This document shows, piece after piece, positions 43,229 through 51,859 of a stretch of DNA of 64,000 nt (positions are counted from its first letter, which is position 1; each line of letters begins with the position of its first letter). The position numbers and the translations under genes are program-made. The notes below the pieces were generated by a model. That model saw nothing but the letters and a program-made list of their open reading frames with translations. It did not search any database and was not told the DNA's origin. The stretch comes from Ruminococcus albus AD2013 (GTDB lineage: Bacteria; Bacillota; Clostridia; Oscillospirales; Ruminococcaceae), in assembly GCF_000526775.1 (NCBI RefSeq), contig NZ_JAGS01000001.1, positions 62,001 to 126,000 of the forward strand, read 5' to 3'.

Positions 43229-45583
43229 ATGAAAGACATAGGCGAGAGACTGTCGTCCTACGAGCCGCTTTGGGAGAACTGGTACAAGGATTCCTATCTT
43301 GGCAGCGGAGGTTCGGGCAAGGTATATAAGTTCCGTCAGGAGCTTTACGGACAGGTGAGATACTGCGCAGTAAAGGTACTGCCCATTATCCTCGACAGAA
43401 GCGTTTCCACCACCCGCGAGAGCCGCGAGCAGGAAATGGCAGAGCGCAAACAGCAGGTGGCGGAAGAGATAAAGAATATGTACCGCCTTGGGGATAAGCC
43501 CCATCTGGTACACTGCATAAACCATACCTACCGCGATATCATCGGCGATGACGGCGATGTTATCGGCTTTGATGTGCTCATTCAGATGGAATATTATACC
43601 ACACTCACCGAGTACATAAACAGCAGGGGAGTAATGTCCCCGCGTCAGGTGGCTAAGCTTGCTTCGCAGATAGGTGAAGCCCTGCGCTCAATGCAGGAGA
43701 TAAATATGCTCCACCGCGATATAAAACCAGATAATATCTATGTTGACGATAAAGGCGAATTCTACCTCGGTGATTTCGGCATAGCCAAGCAGACAAGGGC
43801 GGGAAGTTTCGCCACCTTTGTGGGTACTCAGCCTTTTATGGCGCCCGAGGTCTGGAACGCCCGCACCCCCAATGAACAGCATTACGGCGCTTCCGCCGAT
43901 ATCTATTCACTGGGCATAACCCTGTATTATCTGCTGAATGAAGACCGTCTGCCCCTTGTGAATGAGGGCGATAACCGCAATGCAGTCGATGCGGCTATAT
44001 TTTCAAGACTCAGCGGCAAAAACTTCGGCAAGCCGAAAAACGGCAGTGAAAAGCTGAAACAACTGGTCATGGATTGCTGTGCTTTCGACCCCGCCGACCG
44101 TATCCCCGATGCCGAAAAATTTCTGTCGGCACTGGAAGGCTGCTACTATACCACAGAAGATACTGATAATAAGGTAGATACAAAGTCACCCGAAACTACC
44201 CCTGCTAAAGAGGAAAAAACAGACACAAGGGACGAACTCGAACTGACCGACAGCATTTTTGTCCGCCCGGGAGATACCGAGGAGGAAGAGGAAGAACTGA
44301 TAGTACGCCCCGCCCCCGCAAGACCCGAGCGTCGCAAAAAACAGCCCCCTGCAAAACTCCCGCCAAAGGAGAAAAAGCCTGCACATCTTTCAAAGGCTAC
44401 AAAAAGGGCGGCACTGATCATCGGGCTGACCATATGCTTTTTACTGGGTGTAGGCGGGCTTTTCTTTACAAAGACCATATGCCTGCACCACTGGCAGGCG
44501 GCGACCTGCACAAAACCCGAGACCTGCACCCGCTGCGGAAAGACCCGCGGCGAACTGGCAGACCATGAGTTTGAGGACGCTACCTGCACCCACCCGAAAC
44601 GCTGTAAAGTCTGCGGGCTGGAGGAGGGCAGCAAGCTTGAACATACCTGGATGCAGCCCGATTGCACCCACCCCAAGACCTGTACCGTCTGCGGAAAGAC
44701 CGAAGGCGAAGCACTTGGACATACCTGGAAGGACGCTGACTGCGAAATGCCCCAGTACTGTGAAGTCTGCGGGCTGATAGGTCAGGACGCACTGGGTCAC
44801 AAGTGGAAAGAAGCCACCTGCACCGAACCCAAGACCTGTGAGAGATGCAAAAAGACCGAGGGCAAGGCTATAGGTCACAAGTGGAAAGCCGCAACCTGCA
44901 CCGAACCCGAGACCTGCGAACACTGCGGCGAAACAAGGGGCAAGGCAAAGGGTCATACCTGGAAAGAAGCCACCCTCACCAAACCCAAGACCTGTACGGT
45001 CTGCGGTGCTACCGAGGGTACAGCACTGAATTATACCTCAAAGGGCACAATGTATGTGGATACAGACGGCGATTCGCTGGCACTGCGTGAGGAAAAATCT
45101 TCCTCATCTAAAAAGCTGGCGGCCATACCCGACTGCACTCCTTTGCAGATATGGTATACAGGCAGTTCGGCATGGTACTATACCGTATATAATAACACTT
45201 ACGGCTATGTGAATTCATACTACCTGTCTTCCACCGACCCCATGCTGGGTAACGGCGTGGTAAGCGGCTGGTACGATGTGGGCTATATGGACGAACTTGA
45301 AGTCGAAGTCGAGTCCGCCGAGATAGACGGCAACAAGCTGACGGTCGAACTGACCGTGACCAATACTGGTTCGGATTTCCTCTGGCCTGACCTGAACATT
45401 TATTATAACGGTTCAGAAAACGCAAGAGGCAACCTTATCGATACCACGGATATAATTCTTGTACCCTACGGCGAACGCAGTGTGAAAGTCAGCTGTCGTA
45501 CCACAGGCAGCTTCGGCAGAGGCAGTTTGAAAAACATCGTTGTGGTTGACGGAAACGGAAATAAGGTACTGCTTGAACCATGA
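43229..45583 (+). CDS. Receptor-type Ser/Thr protein kinase with Cys/His repeats and SH3-like domain
   Basis: 784 residues. Kinase domain about 1-310: GSGGSGKVYKF loop (26-36), AVKV Lys K49, LHRDIKPDN (catalytic D164), GDFGIAK (182-188), GTQPFMAPE. A Glu/Pro-rich linker leads to one membrane helix (about 393-415). Outside are seven 26-residue repeats (about 416-600), each with the pattern H-x-W-x-x-A-x-C-T-x-P-x-x-C-x-x-C-G; the last loses one Cys. Then come an SH3-type domain (LREEKSSSSKKLAAI..YGYVNSYYLSS) and a C-terminal strand-rich domain. GTG 21 bases earlier is open but GGGGGTGAG fits ATG 43229. It lies before the SPFH/TPM genes. Confidence 0.93.
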   Translation: MKDIGERLSSYEPLWENWYKDSYLGSGGSGKVYKFRQELYGQVRYCAVKVLPIILDRSVSTTRESREQEMAERKQQVAEEIKNMYRLGDKPHLVHCINHTYRDIIGDDGDVIGFDVLIQMEYYTTLTEYINSRGVMSPRQVAKLASQIGEALRSMQEINMLHRDIKPDNIYVDDKGEFYLGDFGIAKQTRAGSFATFVGTQPFMAPEVWNARTPNEQHYGASADIYSLGITLYYLLNEDRLPLVNEGDNRNAVDAAIFSRLSGKNFGKPKNGSEKLKQLVMDCCAFDPADRIPDAEKFLSALEGCYYTTEDTDNKVDTKSPETTPAKEEKTDTRDELELTDSIFVRPGDTEEEEEELIVRPAPARPERRKKQPPAKLPPKEKKPAHLSKATKRAALIIGLTICFLLGVGGLFFTKTICLHHWQAATCTKPETCTRCGKTRGELADHEFEDATCTHPKRCKVCGLEEGSKLEHTWMQPDCTHPKTCTVCGKTEGEALGHTWKDADCEMPQYCEVCGLIGQDALGHKWKEATCTEPKTCERCKKTEGKAIGHKWKAATCTEPETCEHCGETRGKAKGHTWKEATLTKPKTCTVCGATEGTALNYTSKGTMYVDTDGDSLALREEKSSSSKKLAAIPDCTPLQIWYTGSSAWYYTVYNNTYGYVNSYYLSSTDPMLGNGVVSGWYDVGYMDELEVEVESAEIDGNKLTVELTVTNTGSDFLWPDLNIYYNGSENARGNLIDTTDIILVPYGERSVKVSCRTTGSFGRGSLKNIVVVDGNGNKVLLEP

Positions 45584-45642
45584 TTTTGATAACTTTGCAT
45601 TAAAATACTGGCAATATATCCAAAATAATTTGGCTAAAGGTC

Positions 45643-45671
45643 TTGCAATCAGTGAATAAATATGCTATAAT
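45643..45671 (+). promoter_or_regulatory. SigA-type promoter of the ydj-like gene set
   Basis: TTGCAA (45643-45648), 17-base spacer, TATAAT (45666-45671). Confidence 0.8.
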
Positions 45672-45732
45672 ATTTAGGAAAGTTGTGTAGCTTTCCAATT
45701 AAAATTTTATTTTCTGTGAACGGAGGAATAGC

Positions 45733-46011
45733 GTGAAAGGACTGATAAGCTTTCTTGGTTCATTCGCACTGAACCTCCTGCTGAATATATGGGGCGGACT
45801 GATAGCCGCAGTGCTTCTGGTGCTGCATTTAAAGCTGGGTCTCCCGATATGGTGCTTCTGGACGGTGCTTGGATGCTGGCTTGCAGGCATAGGCGCAAGG
45901 ACGCTGTTCCTGCACTGGGTAGCTTCTCAGCCCGATGTTCCAGAAAAACCGAAGGTGAACAAGAATCCCTATTCGCAGAAAGGCTATGAACGGATAGATA
46001 GCAAAAGGTAA
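45733..46011 (+). CDS. Small membrane protein, unknown function
   Basis: 92 residues from GTG, 7 bases after CGGAGGA. Two hydrophobic segments (about 6-38 and 42-62) and a Lys/Pro-rich cytoplasmic tail (PEKPKVNKNPYSQKGY). Not recognised. First gene after the promoter at 45643 and 68 bases before the SPFH gene, so it probably belongs to that transcription unit. Confidence 0.68.
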   Translation: MKGLISFLGSFALNLLLNIWGGLIAAVLLVLHLKLGLPIWCFWTVLGCWLAGIGARTLFLHWVASQPDVPEKPKVNKNPYSQKGYERIDSKR

Positions 46012-46079
46012 AATATACCATTATAATAAGGTATTATATATTTATTGAAGAATGAACAATTTTTAAGGAGGGTCTAACT

Positions 46080-47426
46080 ATGGGACTTATTGCAGCAGCC
46101 ATCGGCGCAGCAGCCGGCACAATGGCAGATCAGTGGAAGGAATATTTTTACTGTGAGGCACTCCCTGATGAAGTGCTGATGGTAAAAGGACAGAAAGTCA
46201 TTACAAACAGAGGACAGAATAAAAAGGGCAGTGATAATATCATCACCGCAGGTTCTGGCATCGCAGTAGCTGACGGACAGACAATGATAATCGTTGAAGA
46301 CGGCGCTATCATCGAAGTCTGCAACCGCCCCGGCAGATATACTTTTGAACTGGGCACACCATCACTGTTTGCTGACGGTAAGCTTGGTCAGAAGATCAAG
46401 CAGACATTCCAGCAGATCGGTCAGCGTATAACCTACGGCGGCGATCCCGGAAAGGACCAGAGAGTTTACTACTTCAATACCAAGCAGATCTCCAACAACC
46501 TCTTCGGCACTCCCGAGGTAGTACCTTTCAGAGTTGTTGACTCCAAGATCGGTCTTGACGTTGATGTTTCCATCAAGTGCAGCGGTATGTACACATTCCA
46601 GATAGTTGACCCCCTGCTGTTCTACACAAATATCTGCGGCAATCAGGCAAGCGAATACAGAAAAGAGACTATCGCTCCCAGAATGAAGGCTGAATTCATC
46701 GATGCGCTGACTCCTGCATTCTCCACCCTTTCGGATATGGAGATAAGACCCAACCAGATCGCAGGCAAGAAGACCGAGCTGAAGAACGCAGTAAATACCG
46801 CTCTTGCTGATTCATGGGGCAAGAATATGGGTATCGAGGTTATCGAAGTTGCCATCAAGGCTCTCAACCTGCCCAAGGAAGATCAGGAAATGATAAAGCA
46901 GGCTCAGCAGGAAAGCCAGAAGCTCTTCATGGAAGGCAGACGTATGAGTATGTACGCAGATCCTACCATGGCAGCAGGCGGACTTGTTGCAGCACAGGGC
47001 GATGCTATGCGTGCGGCAGGCAGCAATGCAGCAGGCGCTATGACAGGCTTTATGGGCGTAAATATGGCTCAGCAGGCTGGCGGCATGAATGCTCAGCAGC
47101 TATTCGCTATGGGTCAGCAGCAGGCACAGGCAGCAGCTCCCTCAGCTGACAGCTGGACTTGCTCCTGCGGTACATCAAATACAGGTAAATTCTGCCAGAA
47201 CTGCGGCGCAGCCAAGCCCGCTCCCGCAGAAGTCAACGGCTGGACCTGCTCATGCGGTACAGTAAATCAGGGCAAATTCTGCCAGAACTGCGGTGCACCC
47301 AAGCCCGCAGGCGCTAAGGTATATAAGTGCGACAAGTGCGGCTGGACTCCTGCGGATCCTTCCAATCCTCCCAAGTTCTGTCCCGAGTGCGGCGACGTAT
47401 TCGATGATAACGACGCAACTACCTGA
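46080..47426 (+). CDS. SPFH-domain protein with C-terminal zinc ribbons (YdjI-like)
   Basis: 448 residues. The N-terminal body (about 1-290) has the SPFH/virion-core-like layout, with LPDEVLMVKGQKVITNRGQ, FRVVDSKIGLDVDVSIKCSG and the helix EVIEVAIKALNLPKEDQEMI. A Gly/Ala/Met/Gln-rich linker follows, then zinc ribbons: two near-identical WTCSCGT..GKFCQNCGA units (about 357-410) and YKCDKCGW..KFCPECGD at the end. In Bacillus, YdjI works with YdjG and YdjH at the membrane and binds PspA. GGAGG precedes the ATG. The same three protein types occur here in a row. Confidence 0.88.
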   Translation: MGLIAAAIGAAAGTMADQWKEYFYCEALPDEVLMVKGQKVITNRGQNKKGSDNIITAGSGIAVADGQTMIIVEDGAIIEVCNRPGRYTFELGTPSLFADGKLGQKIKQTFQQIGQRITYGGDPGKDQRVYYFNTKQISNNLFGTPEVVPFRVVDSKIGLDVDVSIKCSGMYTFQIVDPLLFYTNICGNQASEYRKETIAPRMKAEFIDALTPAFSTLSDMEIRPNQIAGKKTELKNAVNTALADSWGKNMGIEVIEVAIKALNLPKEDQEMIKQAQQESQKLFMEGRRMSMYADPTMAAGGLVAAQGDAMRAAGSNAAGAMTGFMGVNMAQQAGGMNAQQLFAMGQQQAQAAAPSADSWTCSCGTSNTGKFCQNCGAAKPAPAEVNGWTCSCGTVNQGKFCQNCGAPKPAGAKVYKCDKCGWTPADPSNPPKFCPECGDVFDDNDATT

Positions 47427-47545
47427 TAAGCGCATTTTAACATAATAATACGCGATTGCAGAGGTGCAGGCATCTCTGCAATTGTTTTGTATGGCAAAGG
47501 CTGTATCAGTCTTTTGACAGAATATAATGATTAGGAGAAACATAG

Positions 47546-48622
47546 ATGGCAGTACAAGAATATAAATGCCCGTGCTGTGCAGGTGCCATAGAGTTCAATT
47601 CTCAGGTGCAGAAGATGAAATGCCCCTACTGCGAGACCGAGTTCGATATGGATACCCTCCTCGCATATGACGAAGACCTCAGCACAGACGGCAACGACGA
47701 GTTAGACTGGAACCCCGAAGCCAACCAGTGGCAGGAGGGCGAGACAGATAATATGCGTGTCTATTCCTGTCAGTCCTGCGGCGGTGAGATAATCGGCGAT
47801 GAGACCCTTGGTGCAACTAAGTGCCCATACTGCGATAACCCCGTTGTCATGACAGGTCAGTTCCGCGGCACCCTTAAACCCGATTACGTCATACCTTTCA
47901 AGGTGGATAAGAATGCGGCGGTTGAGGGTCTTAAAAAGCACCTCATCGGCAAGAAGTTCCTGCCCAAGGTTTTCAAGGATGAGAACCATCTTGACGAGGT
48001 AAAGGGCATATACGTCCCCTGCTGGCTTTTTGATGCCGATGCCGACGGAGGTGTGCGTTATAAGTGTTCCACGACCCATTCCCATACTTCGGGCAATTAC
48101 CGCATCACCGAGACAAGCTACTATTCTGTATACCGCGAGGGTACTATGTCCTTTGATAATATACCCGTTGACGGTTCCACAAAAATGCCCGATGACCTGA
48201 TGGAGTCCGTAGGTCCTTTCAATTTCAAGGACGCAGTACCTTTCCAGACCGCTTATCTGGCAGGTTATCTGGCAGATAAGTACGATGTCAGTTCCGATGA
48301 TTCGACAGAACGCGCCACAGTACGTGCCAAGGAAAGTGTTGACGACGCATTCAGAAATACGGTTCAGGGCTATTCCAGCGTCACCAAGGAGGGCGATAAT
48401 CTCCGACTCAAACAGGCAAAGGCAAAGTATGCCCTCTATCCTGTATGGGTACTGACCACCAGCTGGAACGGCAAAACATTTCTCTTCGGCATGAACGGTC
48501 AGACAGGAAAGTTCGTAGGCAACCTGCCCTGCGACCCCAAGGCTTTCTGGCGCACATTCTTTATAACGGCCATAATATCAGCTATAGCCATATTCGGCAT
48601 AGGCTATATGTTTTTCAGATAG
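47546..48622 (+). CDS. Zinc-ribbon membrane protein (YdjG-like)
   Basis: 358 residues. Two N-terminal zinc ribbons: CPCCAGAIEFNSQVQKMKCPYC (from about residue 8, paired CxxC) and CQSCGGEI..ATKCPYCDNPV (about 74-97). An alpha/beta middle (YVIPFKVDKNAAVEGLKKHL; YVPCWLFDADADG) follows, and a C-terminal membrane helix (about 335-357). It resembles B. subtilis YdjG in layout. It lies between the SPFH and TPM genes. Membrane tethering with the ribbons in the cytosol suggests a scaffold; biochemical role unknown. Confidence 0.82.
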   Translation: MAVQEYKCPCCAGAIEFNSQVQKMKCPYCETEFDMDTLLAYDEDLSTDGNDELDWNPEANQWQEGETDNMRVYSCQSCGGEIIGDETLGATKCPYCDNPVVMTGQFRGTLKPDYVIPFKVDKNAAVEGLKKHLIGKKFLPKVFKDENHLDEVKGIYVPCWLFDADADGGVRYKCSTTHSHTSGNYRITETSYYSVYREGTMSFDNIPVDGSTKMPDDLMESVGPFNFKDAVPFQTAYLAGYLADKYDVSSDDSTERATVRAKESVDDAFRNTVQGYSSVTKEGDNLRLKQAKAKYALYPVWVLTTSWNGKTFLFGMNGQTGKFVGNLPCDPKAFWRTFFITAIISAIAIFGIGYMFFR

Positions 48623-48634
48623 GGGGTGCGCATC

Positions 48635-49483
48635 ATGAAGAAGATTTTTGCAGCCCTTGCGGCAGCAGCAGTAATGGTGATAAGCGCAATACCCGCGTTT
48701 GCCTCTATTCCCGAGGAATTCGCCTCTACCCGCACTATCCCCGCGGAAAGGCTCAAGCCTCGTCTTGTAGATGATGCCGATATAATTCCTGAACTTGCAG
48801 AATCTGCCCTGCTTAAAAAGCTTGACAGGATAAGCGAGGAGTATCAGATAGACGTTGTGATATTTACCTGCTATTCACTGGGTGACAGAAGTCCTCAGGC
48901 TTATGCAGATGATTATTACGATTACAACGGTTTCGGCTTCGGGCAAAGCAAAGATGGCTTTGTGCTGATGCTTTCAATGGAAGAACGTGACCGATGGTTT
49001 TCGGGATGCGGTAAGGGCATAGAGATATTTACCGATTATGGTCAGCAGTTTATGTGGGATCAGATACTTCCCGAACTCAAAAAGGGCGACTATGCAGAGG
49101 CATTTGATGAATTTGCCGATATCAGTGAGGATTTCATCAAGGAATGGCAGAAAGGCACACCCTATGATGTAAACCACAAGGCAAAGGGCAGGCTTCATCC
49201 CGGCTGGATATTAGGTTCTCTGATAGGCGGTGCGGTTATTGGTCTTATCGTATCGGAATCCATAAAAGCACAGCTGACTAGCGTATCCATGCAGCACGGT
49301 GCTGACGACTATATACGCAAGGGCAGCTTCAAAATTACTGTTAAGCGCGATAACTTCCTGTACAAAAACGTCACAAGGACACGTATCGAGAGCAGCAGCG
49401 GAAGCAGCGGCAGAAGCGGCGGAACATCGTCACACCACAGTTCCTCAGGACACAGCCACAGTGGTTCGGGCGGAAAATTCTAA
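48635..49483 (+). CDS. Secreted/anchored TPM-domain protein (YdjH-like)
   Basis: 282 residues from the ATG 8 bases after GGGGGTG. Signal peptide (about 1-24, cleavage after AFA). TPM domain about 40-170: DDADIIPELAESALLKKLDRISEEY, VVIFTCYSLG, FVLMLSMEERDRWFSGCGKG. A membrane helix follows (about 190-210), and the C-terminus is a Ser/Gly/His-rich tail (SSGSSGRSGG..HSSSGHSHSGSGGKF). TPM domains include phosphatases and photosystem-repair proteins. Twelve bases after the YdjG-like gene, and closes the set with a terminator. Confidence 0.87.
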   Translation: MKKIFAALAAAAVMVISAIPAFASIPEEFASTRTIPAERLKPRLVDDADIIPELAESALLKKLDRISEEYQIDVVIFTCYSLGDRSPQAYADDYYDYNGFGFGQSKDGFVLMLSMEERDRWFSGCGKGIEIFTDYGQQFMWDQILPELKKGDYAEAFDEFADISEDFIKEWQKGTPYDVNHKAKGRLHPGWILGSLIGGAVIGLIVSESIKAQLTSVSMQHGADDYIRKGSFKITVKRDNFLYKNVTRTRIESSSGSSGRSGGTSSHHSSSGHSHSGSGGKF

Positions 49484-49490
49484 AAAAACT

Positions 49491-49527
49491 CGGCGGAGAA
49501 CATTAAGCTCTCCGCCGTTATTTTTTT
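49491..49527 (+). terminator. Terminator of the ydj-like gene set
   Basis: CGGCGGAGA and TCTCCGCCG, 9-base loop, then TTATTTTTTTC. Confidence 0.9.
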
Positions 49528-49551
49528 CTTAAATTTCTGTGATAAGCGATC

Positions 49552-50034
49552 TCACCGCTTTTCCTCTTTCTTTCTCGTCATTATCTTATCTATCTCACTT
49601 ATTATCTTGTTCGCCCATTCATCGTCCTGTGCGCCCACAGTGAATACCTTGAAACCGTATGTCCGACCGTTCTGCGCAACGGAGATATCATCATCGATAT
49701 GCAGGTCGATGCGGTATTTGCTGGGGTATTTCGATGGCATACCCTCCGAATGTCCCTTCTGTACTTCGTCGGCATGGCGTTTGCCGTTAACGACTTCATC
49801 AAGCTTTATGCCATAGCGGCGGAACATCCCGCGGATATATTTCTCCGAACGGAAAGATGTGGTGTATATCCAGAGTTCTATACCTGCATTCCTTATATAA
49901 TTCATAAGGTCGATAGTCCCCGCCCTTAGTCTTTCCTTGTAGATCAGATTCCACGGAAAGCCCAGCGCAGGTTCAACTTTAAATTTCTTCTCTGATACGA
50001 AAAGCGTGTCATCAAGATCAAATGAAACTTTCAT
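49552..50034 (-). CDS. HAD-superfamily hydrolase
   Basis: 160 residues. Motif I SFDLDDTLF (nucleophile Asp near residue 5), motif II YTTSFRSE, a Lys in GKRHADEVQKG, and motif IV LHIDDDISV. Without a large cap, so likely a small-molecule phosphatase. Substrate unknown. It lies 9 bases after the AraC-type regulator gene on the same strand and is probably cotranscribed with it. Confidence 0.85.
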   Translation of the reverse strand: MKVSFDLDDTLFVSEKKFKVEPALGFPWNLIYKERLRAGTIDLMNYIRNAGIELWIYTTSFRSEKYIRGMFRRYGIKLDEVVNGKRHADEVQKGHSEGMPSKYPSKYRIDLHIDDDISVAQNGRTYGFKVFTVGAQDDEWANKIISEIDKIMTRKKEEKR

Positions 50035-50043
50035 AGGCCTGAA

Positions 50044-50862
50044 CTAATCCCTTGTAAATTCCTTGCGATACTCGCCGGGAGTTATCTCTTCATACCTCTT
50101 GAAAAGTTCGCACAGGTATCCGGGGGTGCAGAAGCCTGTTTCCACAGCTATCTGTTCGATAGGCTTCTCCGTATTTGCAAGAAGCGTCTTAGCCTCGCGT
50201 ATACGGCGTTTTGCCACATATTCAGTAGGACGGCAGTTAAGGGACTTTCTGAAAAGCCTGCACAGATGCTGTTTGCTGACACCGGATACATCGCAAAGCT
50301 GTTCCAGCGTTATCTTTTCGGGATAATTGCGGTTTATGTACTCGATAGCCTTTACCAGCGGTCCCGAGGGTTCGCTGCCCTCGTACTCGCCTGATACTAC
50401 CCTGTAAAAATCTATAAGGAAGTTATAAAGCAGTCCCGATGCGCGATAATTACCAAATATCGTATCACTGCGGAGCGCCTCATGCATCTTCATAAAGCCT
50501 TCTTCCAGCACATTAATATCGCTAAGCCTGAACACGCGGGGTTCTGTCATGCCGAATTCTTTCAGCATACGGTCATAGCCGTAGCCCCCTGCGGTTATCC
50601 AGCGGGTATCCCAAAGATCACCTGTGGTATAGTATTCATGCGGCGTTTCAGCAGGCAGGAAAAATCCCATATTAGGGGATATGCGGTAGCTTGCGCCGCC
50701 TACGTTCAGCATACCGCTGCCCTTTGTGCAGTAGATTATCTGCGGGTAGCGGAAGCCCTCGGGTCTGCTTACGTGGGACTGATATTCATTCTGTCCGATG
50801 GTTATTATGTATATAGGCAAACGTGTCTCGGTGCCTACGATAGGGTAATCGTCAAAGAACAT
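50044..50862 (-). CDS. AraC-family transcriptional regulator
   Basis: 272 residues from ATG 50862 after GGAGGTTACACACC; a longer open frame to 51033 crosses the promoter and is rejected. The N-terminal cupin (YIITIGQNEYQSHVSRPEG, YCTKGSGMLNVGG, FFLPAETPHEYYTTG) is the usual sugar-sensing domain. The C-terminal pair of helix-turn-helices (ITLEQLCDVSGVSKQHLCRLFRKS; IEQIAVETGFCTPGYLCELFKRYEEITPGEYRK) is complete. It usually activates nearby carbohydrate genes, but the only partner here is the HAD gene. Confidence 0.93.
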   Translation of the reverse strand: MFFDDYPIVGTETRLPIYIITIGQNEYQSHVSRPEGFRYPQIIYCTKGSGMLNVGGASYRISPNMGFFLPAETPHEYYTTGDLWDTRWITAGGYGYDRMLKEFGMTEPRVFRLSDINVLEEGFMKMHEALRSDTIFGNYRASGLLYNFLIDFYRVVSGEYEGSEPSGPLVKAIEYINRNYPEKITLEQLCDVSGVSKQHLCRLFRKSLNCRPTEYVAKRRIREAKTLLANTEKPIEQIAVETGFCTPGYLCELFKRYEEITPGEYRKEFTRD

Positions 50863-50898
50863 GGTGTGTAACCTCCATAGGTTAATATTGTTATATTT

Positions 50899-50927
50899 AT
50901 AATACCACAAATACTCTCCATCGTCAA
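50899..50927 (-). promoter_or_regulatory. SigA-type promoter of the AraC-HAD unit
   Basis: Minus strand TTGACG (50927-50922), 17-base spacer, TATTAT (50904-50899). Confidence 0.75.
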
Positions 50928-51026
50928 GAGCAAACAAGCCCTCGTGCAAAATTCCACATTCTAAATAATTGTAGACTGCGACTTTTGTGCATTTACACGA
51001 AGATGCTCTTTTCTGTCTCAAAATTG

Positions 51027-51143
51027 TTGACAACTATCCTTGTCAGTGGTATAATGCAAATATGACAAGGATAGTTGTCATAAAGAAAAGAATACTTGTC
51101 AAAGTGAAAAAGATAATTGTCAGAATGAAAGGAAGTATTGTCA
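51027..51143 (+). promoter_or_regulatory. Promoter overlapped by two operators and a 21-bp-phased TTGTCA array
   Basis: Promoter TTGACA (51027-51032), 17-base spacer, TATAAT (51050-51055). TGACAACTATCCTTGTCA (51028-51045) and its exact inverse (51063-51080) flank the -10; each is itself a TGACAA-N6-TTGTCA palindrome. TTGTCA then recurs at 51075, 51096, 51117 and 51138, exactly 21 bases apart, within partly similar 21-base units. This strongly suggests cooperative repressor binding; the XRE protein at 51860 is the natural candidate. Confidence 0.82.
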
Positions 51144-51772
51144 TGAAAGAGAACATAGCATCTATAAACGGAAAGATAAGCCAGACAGATATAAGCAAGG
51201 TAAGGATGAAAAAGTTCGCTGACCCCAATTTTACCGCCCTTTTCGATGATACCGAAAAAGTAAAGGCAGCCTGTGAAAAAGCTTTGGGCAGCAAGGGCAT
51301 TGCCTACTGTCTCACCAATAAAGAGAAGCAGTGCATATGCCTTTATACCTTCGATAAGATCATCGACCCCGACGACAAAAAGCGTTTCAGGCTGGTAAAG
51401 AACTACAATTTTACGGCAAAGGGCTATGAGTTGAAAGAAGATGCTTTTGTTGAATATCTCAAAGCACAGATACAGGAGATAATCGTCTTCACAGGTGTTA
51501 ATTCTGTTGACTGGAACGGCGAGATAACCACTGCAAAGGATGTTGAGGACAGCGGTTTTGCCCCCTTTGGTATGACAGCATCGTCATTTTTCACCTTTTC
51601 GATAGTATTCTTCATTTGCTTCAAGGATAACACCATGAATGTCATAGGATTTGTATTTCTGATACTGGGATTCATCACGTTATGCAGCGGTGCGGCTATC
51701 AGGATAGGCAAGGATAAGGTGAATATCGGCGGCAATGAGGATGACGAGAAGAAAGAGGATATGCAGCTTTGA
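51143..51772 (+). CDS. Protein of unknown function with C-terminal membrane helices
   Basis: 209 residues from ATG 51143, 7 bases after GGAAG. The frame is open further upstream, but that part is the TTGTCA repeat array and would encode only an artificial Ile/Val/Lys heptad. Residues 1-140 look soluble (KAACEKALGSKGIAYCLTNK; FRLVKNYNFTAKGYELKEDA); two membrane helices lie at about 150-170 and 174-192, with an acidic/Lys tail. Not recognised. It is the first gene under the TTGTCA promoter, with the XRE and DUF3169-like genes next. Confidence 0.7.
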   Translation: MKENIASINGKISQTDISKVRMKKFADPNFTALFDDTEKVKAACEKALGSKGIAYCLTNKEKQCICLYTFDKIIDPDDKKRFRLVKNYNFTAKGYELKEDAFVEYLKAQIQEIIVFTGVNSVDWNGEITTAKDVEDSGFAPFGMTASSFFTFSIVFFICFKDNTMNVIGFVFLILGFITLCSGAAIRIGKDKVNIGGNEDDEKKEDMQL

Positions 51773-51805
51773 AAATAGGGGCTTAAACATAAGCACAAAT
51801 AATAA

Positions 51806-51831
51806 GACCTCCGAAAAATTTCTCGGAGGTC
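51806..51831 (+). terminator. Hairpin between the unknown gene and the XRE gene
   Basis: GACCTCCGA and TCGGAGGTC with an 8-base loop, but no T run after it. It could be a partial terminator or an mRNA-stabilising hairpin. Confidence 0.5.
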
Positions 51832-51859
51832 AGGGTAAAAACGGACAAGGAGTGGTGAG

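Noticed and set aside
44146..44956. Long minus-strand frames opposite the kinase repeats
   Set aside because: Shadows of the seven Cys/His repeats in a GC-rich gene.
50863..51033. Longer AraC start at 51033
   Set aside because: It would place the promoter at 50899-50927 inside the gene; ATG 50862 has GGAGG.
50987..51142. Upstream extension of the gene at 51143
   Set aside because: That region is the promoter and TTGTCA array; the encoded Ile/Val/Lys heptads are a by-product.
51075..51143. CRISPR-like array
   Set aside because: The 21-base units are adjacent, short and degenerate, with no spacers and no cas genes.
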